64,000 nucleotides of DNA, from NCBI GenBank assembly GCA_030267565.1, contig BRXU01000007.1:2914001-2978000 (forward strand). Reading direction: 5' to 3'. Below, one piece after another: positions 11,801 through 22,855 of this stretch. The notes beneath the pieces were generated by a model. The model saw nothing but the letters and a program-made list of their open reading frames with translations. It was not told where the DNA came from and ran no database searches. A program made the translations under genes and the position numbers. Position 1 is the stretch's first letter, and each line of letters opens with the position of its first letter. This DNA is from Pleodorina starrii (taxonomy: Eukaryota; Chlorophyta; Chlorophyceae; Chlamydomonadales; Volvocaceae).

Positions 11801-12768
11801 GTAAACACGACAGTGCCGTACCAACCGGCCCACCTGCAGCAACGCCTCGGCCAGCTCCTTGCCGCCCTTCCCTGGAGCTAACACGTCCACCTGCCGGGGG
11901 TTGGGGGGGGGCGGGCGGGGTTTCAGTCCGTTTTTTCACCAGCACCACCACCACCACCGGGCGGAATTCGGTCAGGCGCGCACACTCCCCCTCACACACG
12001 CACACACACACTTCTTACCTGCTCCAGCACATCGACCTGGCCGGGGCTGGTTCCCGGGCCCACGATCAAGTTGTGGGTGGCGGGGTCGGCGGCGGGGTTG
12101 GCGGAGGTGAGCGGCACGCCGGGGGGCTGCGGAGAGTTGAAGGCGGGGAAGGGGTATCACCGGGGGGAGGGGGGACAGGGAGGCGGCGGCGATTGCCGGG
12201 ACAGGGAGGGGAGGCAACCACACGAGTCCGGTGCGTCCAGCCACTCTCAGGACTCAGGACTCTGGATGCCGGAGTGGGGCGCCGCAAGCGGGCCCCATCG
12301 CCCGCCTGAACTCACTGATGATGATGACGAGTGACACACATGGGGCTACCAACCAACCAACCAAACCCAGTTCAGCCCAGTTCAGGCACCCTTTTGTTTT
12401 TGCTCCAGTCTTTTTCAGCCATAAGATGCTGCTGTTGGGAGACACGATACGATATGGGCCGTGACCCAGGAGTGTGGGTGGGTCGGCGAGGATTATGTTG
12501 GGGGCTGGCACTCATGCCAACTCCACACCACACCAACCCTCCACTACTACCACATCCACCGCCACCACCACCACCACCGCACCCCCGAACTCACCCCTCG
12601 GAAAACCTGTTCATCCGACATGCCGCCCGGTGTGGGGTACTGCAGAGTAGCGCCCGGCTCCGAAGCCGCCTCCCGAAGCGCCGCCGCCAGGTGAGCCACC
12701 GACTCCGGCTGCTGCTGCTGCTGTTTCTTGACGCCGGCGCCGGTGCCGGTCACCTCGGTGCCCTCCAT
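8877..12768 (-). CDS. Unknown protein built from a duplicated exon cassette, Ala-rich C-terminus
   Basis: Nine exons, all in phase 0: 12768-12595, 12126-12019, 11890-11834, 11518-11030, 10687-10580, 10395-10327, 10101-9754, 9311-9078, 8948-8877 (about 552 aa). Two modules are visible. Exons 1 and 4 end in the same segment, PESVAHLAAALREA through MSDEQVFR. Exons 2 and 5 encode a nearly identical 36-residue block (PPGVPLT...GQVDVLEQ). Exons 3 and 6 start VDV/VDL. Exons 4 and 7 share PL-DPLA followed by GSSDE-EGP. Exon 8 is an Ala-rich amphipathic segment (SASQADQKARQMAAAVAAG) reminiscent of LEA-like helices, but I do not recognise a family. The start at 12768 and the last small exon are the weakest parts; further modules could lie upstream. 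No membrane or signal segment is seen. Confidence 0.6.
11548..11640. repeat. Short tandem repeat in an intron, unit about ggttggtttgggcagttg
   Basis: Roughly four imperfect 19-21 bp copies lie just upstream (minus-strand sense) of exon 4 of the exon-cassette gene. Confidence 0.7.
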
Positions 12769-15479
12769 CACCGGTCGGTCGGGGCAAAGGTACTGTACCC
12801 TGCGGTCGTGACCCGTGGGTCACTGCCGATCCTGAGCTGCAGGTGTGCGAGGGACGCACCGGGGGTAGAGGGGCACGTTGGGATTTGATGTTGTGTGGTA
12901 CCCATCCAGCTTTTGGCGGAGTGCGGTGCAGCCGGGGATTGGGTTGGTTGATGCCGCTGCTAATCGGTCAGGCGCTGCTGGCGGCAGGGAGACAGAAGGT
13001 GGAACTGCGGCAAGAGCCGTTCCTTGACGAGGGCGACCCTCCCTGACGACGAGCTGGCGATTTTGGCGGGAAGCGGGAAGCTGCGGCCGGCCGGGGGTTG
13101 CGATTGGGTCGGCAGTGACCCACGGGTCATATCCGAGCCGGGCGAAAGGAAGTGGAAGAACCAACGGCCAGGCTCCAGCGTCCGACGAAGCGTTCCGTCG
13201 TGGGGGCGCGCAATCCGAGGATCGGCTTTCGGGCCGCGGTGCTGCTGAACCGAGGTCGCTCTCTCTTTCGCGCGCGCGCGCCCAAACTTGGCTCGCGAAA
13301 TCGAAATCGAAATCGCAAACGGGAATTAGAACTGCCTGACGCGGTTTCTTAGGCTGCGAGAAAGCCATGCTTCCAGGCGGCCGGCACAGGCAGCAGGTAG
13401 GCACTAGGCAGCGGCCCGGGGCAGACCGACCCACGGGTCTCGGCCGCGCCCGCCGCGCGCCCGACCGCGCAATGCAGCCGCCCGGAACGGAGCGGGCGGC
13501 GGCAGCCTGACGCGCCGCCCTCCCAAACCTCGCTCACGCACATTCGGTGCCGGGCCAGGTTCAATAAGTGGCTGAGCGATATCTGCGGTTACGCGGGGGC
13601 TGCAGGCAAGCTGTCGCTCGGGTGACCTACCAGGTCTCTCGCGCCTTGCGATGAGCGCCGGTTGCGGCCGAGCAGAGGACGATTGGCGCGGCAAGGCAGG
13701 TCCTGGGTTGGCGTGTCGTCTTCCAACTTATTTTAGGGAGGCTGCTAGCAACCGGGCGCCTGCGCTCAGGGCTGTTTTGCGTGATTCACCAGTCCAGTGT
13801 CTCAACAAGGGACGGAGTGGTTTGGTCTTCAGCGTGGATGCCCGAAACTGTGCTGTGCCAAGCCGGCAGCGCCCGATAATACATAAAAAAACAAAGAGCC
13901 GGTGGCGTCACTGCGTACGGCGGAACCATTTGATCGAGGCTTAAACGATGAAACTCATTCCAGCACCCTACAGGAAACCATAAATGTTGACTGTGATATC
14001 AATCTTGACATCGCACCGACTGTTTGCGGTACAATCAGAACTGCGGGGGCGCTCTACTCCATTCAGGAGGAACGGCAGCCATGCGCGCCAGCTCGCGCCG
14101 CTTGCATGGCGTTCCGCCAAGCGACATGCACACACGCTTCGACCAAAGCCAGTCGCGAGTCCGCGCCGCAAAGCCAGCGCCAGCCCCGCGATCGCTTGCC
14201 GCGGGAGGCACGCGGCAAGCACCGTATGCGCGTTGCGAAGCGTACGTTTAGAGCAAAGAGCAGGAAACTTTACAAAACCTTGAACATGCCTCGGTAAGAC
14301 CTCCCGCATTCGTCCAACAAAATACGTATCGTCGCGGCAAATACAAACCAGCCGCAGTCCTGCCCAGCCCCGCGCCTCTGCTGCTGCCACTGCAAACAAT
14401 TTGGGTCGGCCCCGAACAGCCAGATCACCAGCGCGGCCCCAGCCTTCCTGATTGCTGCGCAACCACGCACCAACAACGATATCTGCACCTGCGGTGCCGT
14501 TCCGTCAAAATACCGCTCGGTAGCGAAGCGCACTGGAAGAGGAAGCGCGGCGTCGTCGCGTCGCCGCCGCTGCCGGCCGGAAACGTCCCAGTCCCTCCCA
14601 GTCCAGTCCAGTCCCAGCTGCCTACAGTACGGAAGCCCTGACGCAGTCAATCCCGCAGTCAATGCCGCCGGCCAGGACGCAAGAGGAGGCAAGACGCGAC
14701 GGTGATCCCCTCGCCGCGCTGCTGCTGCTGCTGAGGCGGCGCAGGCGACACGGCCTGCGCGAGGGCAGCGCCTCCGCCGCCTCGATCTTGTGTAACCGGT
14801 ACTTCTTGTGTTGGGCCCCATTTGGGTTTCTGGGGGCCGGTGGGCGGTGAGGCCGCGTATCGGGCGCTGAGGTCCAGCCCCGCCCCGTTGGCCTCTGGCA
14901 GGACGGAGGGCTGCATCGCAGTCGGCGAACGGTAGTTGAACTCGGAGACGAGCTGCAGCTCCTAAGCGCTGATTAGGAAGATGGGAGCCAGGGCCAAGGC
15001 GGTTGGGAAGAACGCGGCGCAAGGGGGTTGTGTTTGAGCTGCGGCTGACTGACGAGGTCGGTGCCGGTTTCCCCACCCCCCGGGGTGCAGTGCGGGGCCA
15101 GCTGGATGGCCCGTTGGCTGCTTGGCTCGTCTCTTCCGGGGTCGGGGTCGGGGTCAGGACGTCAGGAGCCCACTGGCGTAACACAGCGACAACCAACCGA
15201 CCGACCCGGGTCCGCGGGTGTCCGGGTCATGTTTCCACTTTCCAGCCCTCACCACATCCAGGCTGCCACCGCATTAGGGGAGGCCGCAGCAGCAGCCACC
15301 GCCACCGCCACAGCCGCGACCCGTGGGGCCCTGTCCGCTCCCACACACACTTCTTCAGTCGAGGGAGGGCAAGGGGGAAGCGCTGCACGCCCCAGTGCGC
15401 CGGCCAGATGGCGGCCGCCCCCCGAGCTCCCTCCGGGTAACTGTACTAACTGAACTAACTGAACTAACTGTACTCCTCC
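12769..15479. other. Intergenic stretch without a supportable gene
   Basis: Several long open frames exist on both strands (for example minus 15196-14270), but they lack an ATG at the right place, recognised domains or consistent splice sites. A short AT-richer patch (about 13860-14060) and a gaaatcgaaatcg run near 13300 are the only notable features. This could include the 5' part or further modules of the exon-cassette gene. Confidence 0.4.
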
Positions 15480-15484
15480 TTACA
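15480..15484 (-). terminator. Candidate poly(A) signal TGTAA for the SLC35F6-like gene
   Basis: The plus strand reads ttaca, i.e. TGTAA on the gene strand, about 285 nt past the stop. TGTAA is the usual poly(A) motif of Chlamydomonas-type algae. Confidence 0.5.
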
Positions 15485-15766
15485 CTCCGCGCACTCCTCC
15501 TAGGACAACCCACCAGCGGTGATGTCCCACATTAATTTTTACTGGCACCTCCTGTCGAGTTATGTTAAGTTGGGTTGATGTCAAGTCTTTGACCCGATCG
15601 CGGTTCTCTCCGGCCCCAGTGGCCCTATCCACACACCCCCTTGCCAAGGGCGCGCTGGCAGGCACGAGCCTCGGGTCCGCACCGATCCTCCCTCAGCCGC
15701 AGAGTCTGAGTCCCGCGCAGAGATTTCAGTCCCCCCCTCCCGCCCTCCTCCCCACCCGCGGGTCGG

Positions 15767-18700
15767 CTAACGGCGGCCTCCGCCGCCCCGCCCGGCGCCG
15801 CCCGACAGCATCCCGTGCGGCCCCATCGCAATCGTGACGCGGCGGCCGCCGCCGACGCTGCCGTCGCCGCCGTCCTCCCCGCCGCTGCGGCTGTCGTATA
15901 TGTCCACACCCGACATTGCGCCAACCAGCTCGCCGTCCTCGTCGCCTGCGCGTTAACGGTGGGGTGGAGCGCCCCGGGGAGGAGGAGGGAGGGAGGGATA
16001 AGGAAAGACGGATGGCTGCACAGTAGAGACCAAGGCGACGTTGCCGCCGGGGTAGACCAGGTCGATCCGCCGATCCGGGGGAGATACCGGCAAGAGAGAT
16101 CGCGATCGCGAACTCGAGATAGCTGAGGGTATGAAGGAATACGAAAGTATATTTTAGGTCTGCGGAAGTATTACACGGATGTCGCTCGTGTGGGCGGGTT
16201 GCCAGTCCGGGTCGGTAGTCGGGGTCGGGTGGTCGGGGTCGGGGTTGTGGCGTTTTGCGAAGTCATGAGGGCATGCACCCGCAGCCCCTAGCCCCAAGGC
16301 CCCAGCGCACCGAACCGCGTCCCACCCACCCACCCACCCACCCCATCAGCTCCCAAGCACGTTGGCAAGCAACTCACAGCGTCCGGGTTTGCTCGCGCCG
16401 TCGCCTCCACGTCCCTTCGCTGCGGTTTATTACCCACCCACCAGCTACAGCTACAGCAGCAGCAACCCGGCAGCATCCCACAGACGTCAACGCCCCAACG
16501 TCCCTCCCTCCCTCCCTCCCTCCCTCCCGCCCCGCCCAACCGCGCTTCCGCTGCTCACCCTCCGGGATGTTGGGGTGCGACAGTATGCCGCCCGTGTGTC
16601 CCGACCCGAAGCTCATGCCGGGGCTGTACCCCGCCGGCCCCTCACTCTCGGTGGCCGCATCGTCCGTGTCAGCATCCAGGGCGTGCGGCATCAGCGTCGA
16701 GTGGCCCAGACGCATGGACCTGGGCAGGTGGGGACAGGTGGGGGCAGGTGGAGGTGGTGGGGTGGTGGGGTGGTGGCGGTGGAGTTGTATACATGCGCAA
16801 TGCGAAGTGGGGGTGGGGGTGGGGTCCTGTTTCTAACCCTGATCCTGTGTCCCTACTGGCGCCTCCAGCGCTGCCCCTCCGACCCGCCTCCAACCACCGA
16901 TCATTCCAATGTGTGTGTGGGTATGGGTGTGTTGGGGTGGCCAGGTCCCACCCGGCCAGGTCCCACCCGGCTACGTCCACGTTCCCAGTATCCCCCCATG
17001 CCTACCCCTCCCCTCCCAGATGCTGCCCACCTGGCCATGGTGTATTCGTCAAAGCTGTCCTGGGTCCGCCGGTGGGGGGTGGACCGCGCAGCCGCGGCCG
17101 GCGCCGGAGCCGCCGCCGCGTGCTGCTGGTGGTGCTGGTGGTGGTGCTGATGCTGGTATTGCTGGTGGCCGGCGGGCGCAGCTCGCTCCCCCGACTTGGC
17201 GACCGACGCGGAGCTGCCGGACGCTCCCGACCGGGCGGACAAGAGCGGCTCGGAGAGGGAGCCTGGGGCCAGGGGAGTTGTGCGGTAAGGGCGAGGAGAG
17301 CGCGCGTGGGTTTGTTAGGGTTCTGAGGAGTTGGAGAGGGGAGGGTGGGGGCATGGAGGGGAGGGTGGGTCGAGATGGGTACCGGTGCTGGCCCCCCTTC
17401 CCTCCGTTTCCAGTCTCGGCACAAGGTGGTAACAGGTACGTTCGCTGTGAGTATCGCTGGGGCCGTTGCTCCGTTCGCGAGCGTCGTCTCCGTCCCTCCG
17501 CCGCTGCCGTACTACCTTTTCTGTGCTTACCCCTCACCTCGTCGCCGCCCGCCCACATCAGCCAACCCCCCCGGCTCCAGACGCGGCCGCCCGCCACGTG
17601 CCATGTGCCGGCCCAGCCCCAGCCTAAGCCTAAGCCTCGCCGCTGACCTCTTCTCACTCATCCATTGCAACAGCCACACCCCACACCCGCCCTCCCAAAC
17701 CGCGCTCCCAACCCGCCCCCTAACCCCCGACACCCACCCGCCTCCTCATCCGCGGCCTTCCCTCGCCGCCCGAGCACCTCCGAGTCCTCCTCGCCGCTAT
17801 CGTAGCCGCTGTCCCCCTCACTGCCACTGCCGCTGCCCTCTTCCTCCGCCGCCACCTCCGCCGCCAGGTCCTCCGATCGCGGCAGGCAGATGCGGATGAG
17901 CTCGTTGTACAGACTGGTGCCTGCGCGGCCAGGTGGAGGGGGGTCAGGGAGTGATATGCTCCTTTATAAAACAATGAGGTGGAGGGGGGATTTGAAGATT
18001 GAATTTGCAACAATGAAACAAGAAGCCCTGGAGGTGGGGGGGAGGGAGGGCGTGGGTGTTGAGGCGCAACACGGGGCGTCCTGGTGGGGTGTCAAGAATT
18101 GGAAAGCAAGTGCGGAACCCGTCTCGTGCAATCTCTCTCGAGGCGCAAGCCGACCCAGCCCGGCCCCACACCCCACGGGCGCAGTCCCCAGCAGCTGCGA
18201 GGACACAGGATCCGGAACGGATTTTGATTACACGGGAGCGGGAACGGGGGCGGGAGCTTTGGCTGCCCTTCCAAAAAGCTTTATCAGCGAGCCACGTTCA
18301 CAGACGTGCATTACAGACCGTACCGGATAACCCATTCCCCTCGATGCCCAACCCCAACCCCAACCCCAGGCCGCGCACACCCACCCAAGTGCCGCACCGT
18401 ACCCCGCACCTGCGAACAGCACCGCAAAGCCCACCACCTGCAGCGGCAGGAAGCGCTCCCAGCCCAGCCACATGGATGCCAGCATCACAAACAGGGTGCG
18501 AGTGGCGTCGATGGTGGCGCGGGCGGCACCGCTGAGGGCCTGGAGGAGAGCAGGGGCGAGAACGGCAGCGGGGGGGGGGGCGCAGGCGGTGGAGCGCAGG
18601 AGGGGCAGCGGGAGCGGGAGGGCAAAAGGGAGAAGGGTGCAGGCGAGGACGCGGTTCAGCGGCGGACGTGGGCGCGTGAGTGGGAGTGGGAGTGGGAACA

Positions 18701-20016
18701 CACCGTGACGCTGCGCTCCCCCAACCCCGAAGTCCAGTTCCGCAATGCAAAGCCGCAGAGGCCCGGCAGGGGCCCAGCAGAGGCGCCGACTTGCCTTGGT
18801 GACCGATATGCCAAAGAAGTTGAAGGAGCCGATGCTGAGGATGGTCACCAGCACCGACGCAGCCAGCGGCCCGTTGGCGGCAATCTCCTGGAAGGCCTGG
18901 AAAGGGGTGGGGGAGGGGGTGGAAGGTGGGAGGGCGCTGAGGAGGAAAGAGATCGAAGATAGGATGCTGAGAGATGAAGATAAGGGAGGAAGATATGAAG
19001 ATGAAGATGAGAGGGGTGAAGACTAGGGCGGGCACCCTGTAGGCGGGCGTTGTCCGCAGGGGACTGGCGCAGTCCTTGACTACCGCTAGTGCGCTCATCG
19101 CTACGGAGGCGATGCGCGACCAGACGCCCAGAGCCCGGCGCCCACCGTCCCTCCTCGCTCCGTCGCGAGCTCTTTACCCCCGCTACTGCTACTGTCAAAA
19201 CCCTAAAACCCTTCCTCGCGCCCACGCGCCAGAGGAGAGAGGACTTGGACTCGCCCCTGTTGCCCCTGTTGCCACGCAGGCGCAGTGGGGTGCTGGTGCA
19301 CACAGGCCCACGCCCACGTCCCTTCCAACGCGGCCTCCAACGCGGCCTCCCCGTCCCCGTCCCCCCACCTGCACTGCCGAGTCGACGGGCCGGTGGTAGG
19401 GCCCGGTGCGCACCAGCGCCAGCACGGGCAGCGCCACGCAGCAGATGGCAGTGCCCCACATGCCCTCCAGACCCACTGCCAGCAACGTGGGAACACGGTA
19501 CTGGGCCACAAACTTCTCCTCCAGAATGAACTGCGGCAGGGAGGGAGGGCGGTATGGAAGGAGGCGGCAGGCCGGTGGGCAGGAGGGCAGGAGGGAGGTG
19601 GAAGGGGGGCGGCAGGGAGGGAGCCGCACGTTCGTTGAGAGAAAGGAAAACCGGGGGCCTCGCCAAACGGTCCCGCCAAGCCGCCAGTCCGTCAGTCAGT
19701 ACCTCTCAACTACAGCCAGTACCTCTCAAATACAGCCAGTCTCTCTCAAATACAGTCACTCAGTCAGTATCTCTCGACTGGAGGGAAAACACCACGGCAG
19801 CACTCTATGGCAGCACTGGCTAGCTGGCTCCCCCTCAGCGCACCTGCAACGCCGTGAACGCCTGCGCCGCCACCACACATAGGTCCCCGAACAGGGGCGC
19901 CGCGGCGGCATCCACGCCCGGCTCACCGCCCAAGATGAGGGACTGGGCGGGTGGGCGGGAGGGAGAGGGTGGGGTAGGGAGAGGGCGGGGCATGGGGCGT
20001 CAGCGGGGTGTATGTG

Positions 20017-20100
<84 letters not shown>

Positions 20101-22480
20101 TGTATCGTCCACTCAATACCGTAAGGCAGCGTGGTAGAAAATGATACCGCAGCGGAGACGGAGACGGCGTTAGCGAACGACCCAGAACCCAGTAATACTT
20201 ACCGAACATACCTGTAACCTTACCGAGCTGAAAATACGCTGCGACCGCGTCGCCGCAGCGTGGTGGGGCTGGTACAAATAGAGGGGTGGTGACCCGGGCT
20301 GGTGTTGGTAGAGGCTCAGGAGGGGTGACCGGGGTGGGATGACCAGTTCAGGGTCAGGCAGCTTGGCAGAGCTGTCGCAGGGGAAGCGCTGTCGCAGGGG
20401 AGGAGCTGTTACCCTACCCTGCCTTGCTCCTGCCCTACCCTGCCCGTTCGCCAACGTCGTCGCAGCAGTTCCGCCGCCGCTGTTCGTAGCTTTACAATAG
20501 AACCCTACCCAACCCAACCCGAGATTGACTCCCATGCCCCGCTACAAGCTCCACCAAGCGCACCGCCCGGGGCTGCTGCCTTTGAATCCAAGTAAAGACC
20601 TACCGCCAGCCTCCGAGCGCCCGATCCCAGTCCGCCCCAGCCGCTGTCGCCAACAAATGAGTACGGCCCGCCGCCGCCGCCCAGGGCCAGGCTGGTGCCG
20701 TTTCCGCCGCCGCTGCCGCCGCCGTCCGTGCTGCCGCCGTGGCCTCGGCTCGGCGACAGCACCGACGCCGCGCCCACGAGCGCCGCGCCGCCGGTGATGA
20801 GCACCATTCCCAGCCAGTGGTGGATGTAGAGGGAGCGGCGCAGGATGACGATGGTGAAGAAGCCGGCGAAGATGACCAGCGTGCCGCGGAGCATCTGGTA
20901 GGTGGAGGCGAAGCTGCGGTGGAGGAGGGAGCGAGGGAGGGAGGAGAGGGAGGGAGGGTAGGCTGAAGCAGTGTGATGCGGAATTGGTTACCTTCGGGTT
21001 GTGCGGCAACCAGGAAGGGAGGGAGGGAGGGAGGAGAGGGAGGGGAAGGGGGCGAGTGTGCATGGATGGAGGTGGCAGGGAGAGTGGGGCGGGAGAGGTG
21101 ATGAAGAGCGAGAGTAGGGTAGGGAGTAGAGTGCGTGAATGGCCAGGAGGACAGGGACACGGGAGGGAGAGGGAGAGGGAGAGAGACGGGGCGAAATTTT
21201 TGAGGAATGCGGTCTGTTTGACGCTTGTGGGGGAGGCAGCTGCTGGTACACAGGAGGGCCCCGAGCCCAAACGAAACGGTCGGACTACGGTCGAAGAAGA
21301 GATGTAGAAAACAAAAAGAGGGGAAGAGTGTTGTAACAGTCCAAGGAAACAGGCGGACAGGGCTGTGACGGTCGTGGTGAAGGCAAGAGGGAAGAGGGAA
21401 GAGCGCCCGCCCTCCCGCTTACTTACGTGTAGAAGAGTCCGACATTGAGCAGGGTGGTGGCCACCGCGTCGCACGCGGCGGGTATGGCGAAGATGAGCAC
21501 GCGGCGCAGGCGGAAGGCGGGGCCCAGGCGCTGCAGCTCGGCGCGCCGCCTCACGCGGCTCTTGGCGGCGCTGTAGCGCCACTCCATCAGGAAGAAGGGC
21601 AGCAGGCAGAGCATCTCCCCGAAGAACATGAAGGCGGACTGCGGGGGAGGGGTGGAGAGGGAGGCAGTCGGCGGATAACGGACCCGGGAGGGGCGGGGCC
21701 GAGGGCCGTGGGCCGGGTCCGGGGGCGGCGGGGTTGGGTTTGGTGTTGTGATGACAGTGACAGGAAAGGCGGGAAGCACGGTGGGTTTGCGGTGGGTTTC
21801 GGGGCGGAATTGTGTGAGGACTTGTTGGGTATTGGGTTTGGGAGTTGTCTCGTCGCCGCAGCGGGTGGCTGGAGGGCGGTGATTGGGTGTCCCGTGCTGG
21901 CGATGGGAGTGCAATACCCGTTGGTTGTGTACACTCGTGGACGCCCGTAATCCTCGGGCTTTTGTGCTGGAGTGGCCCTGGGCTGTCAGCAGCACAGGGC
22001 TTCCCGGGTGCAGGCTGCCCGCGGGTGCTGCGGTGGCGCGCGGTGGCCCGGGGAACTTGCCTGTACGGCAGGATGGTTGAACGCGACCGGCTTTCCATCC
22101 GGCGTGTGATCCACAACGGCCAAGTCCTGAGGGGAGGGAGAGAATTAGTACGTCAGATGACGCCGGCGCGAGCGAGGACGGGCGGTGACGAGATGGAAGG
22201 GCATGGAGGCCTGGGTGGCAGTTGGGACGGACGCTTGGCTGGTTGCAGGAAACACCATCGCGGCTGGGTATCGCTGCCATGATGGAGCGTGAGGCTGTAT
22301 GCGCAGTGGATTACGGGGTGGTCTCTGGCCAACGCCAGAGGCGACGGAGCCCACGTAGCCGGCCGTGACCGAACAGGGCATTCATTTCCAGGAAAATACC
22401 TGAAATTTGGTCGTCAAGGTATTGATAGTTCCAAAGAACAGCATACAGACTGACAACACGACAACCCTGAGCCTCGCCAT
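15767..22480 (-). CDS. SLC35F6-like EamA/drug-metabolite transporter family membrane protein
   Basis: Twelve exons: 22480-22400, 22126-22061, 21638-21427, 20913-20604, 19942-19844, 19530-19369, 18896-18795, 18539-18410, 17920-17738, 17262-17031, 16719-16559, 15945-15767. Phases agree and give 638 aa. The start MARLRVVVLS followed by GTINTLTTKFQ matches the SLC35F6/C2orf18 N-terminus. Other hallmarks are FNHPAVQ/SAFMFFGEM, YQMLRGTLVIFAGFF, FILEEKFVAQY, FNFFGISVTK, LSGAARATIDATRT and GTSLYNEL. About ten membrane helices are expected. The human protein sits in lysosomal/mitochondrial membranes; the cargo is unknown. After residue ~395 there is a ~240-residue cytosolic tail, acidic then His/Gln-rich, that animal proteins lack. 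Two introns (after exons 2 and 7) use GC donors (GCAAGT). The gene is head-to-head with GATB, 375 bp apart. Confidence 0.92.
20011..20100. repeat. (TG)n dinucleotide microsatellite
   Basis: Some 35 TG units followed by (AG)5 lie in intron 4 of the SLC35F6-like gene. The HTHTHT frame on the other strand is an artefact. Confidence 0.95.
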
Positions 22481-22855
22481 TTTTGTTTGGTACCGGTAAT
22501 TCGAAAAGAGTGCAGCGTCAAGTTTAGATGCACAGCATGCCTGCCAAATATACCAAGGGTAAGTTATTTCATCAAGGAGAATCCCAGCAAGCGGGAAGCC
22601 ACGTGCGTACCAGTGCTTCAAAGTCGTGCAAGGCGCCGTATACCTTAAGGATACGGCAATCGATTTGGTTCATGCCTTTATATTTTAATATATTGCTGCA
22701 AAGCAAGGCGTTTGCATTACGGCTCAATCCGGAAGGCCTCCTTTTTCGGGGCGCTTGTCCTGGGTGCTTGTCCTGTTCACGCAACGCTGGCTGCCATATT
22801 CTCATCGGCGCGATTCGTGCATCAGAATATATCAGTATTTATTAGGACATCAGCC
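22481..22855. promoter_or_regulatory. Shared head-to-head promoter region (SLC35F6-like / GATB)
   Basis: The start codons of the two divergent genes are only 375 bp apart, so both promoters and both 5' UTRs lie here. The segment is clearly less GC-rich than the coding DNA and contains TATA-like runs (tatattttaatatatt at about 22679-22694). No defined operator could be identified. Confidence 0.6.

Noticed and set aside
14270..15196. 308-codon minus-strand open frame
   Set aside because: It starts at a TTG, has no recognised domain, and long random frames are common in such GC-rich DNA.
20542..22116. 524-codon minus-strand frame overlapping SLC35F6 exons 3-4
   Set aside because: It is a different frame from the homologous exons, is Pro/Ser/Leu-rich without domains, and crosses introns.
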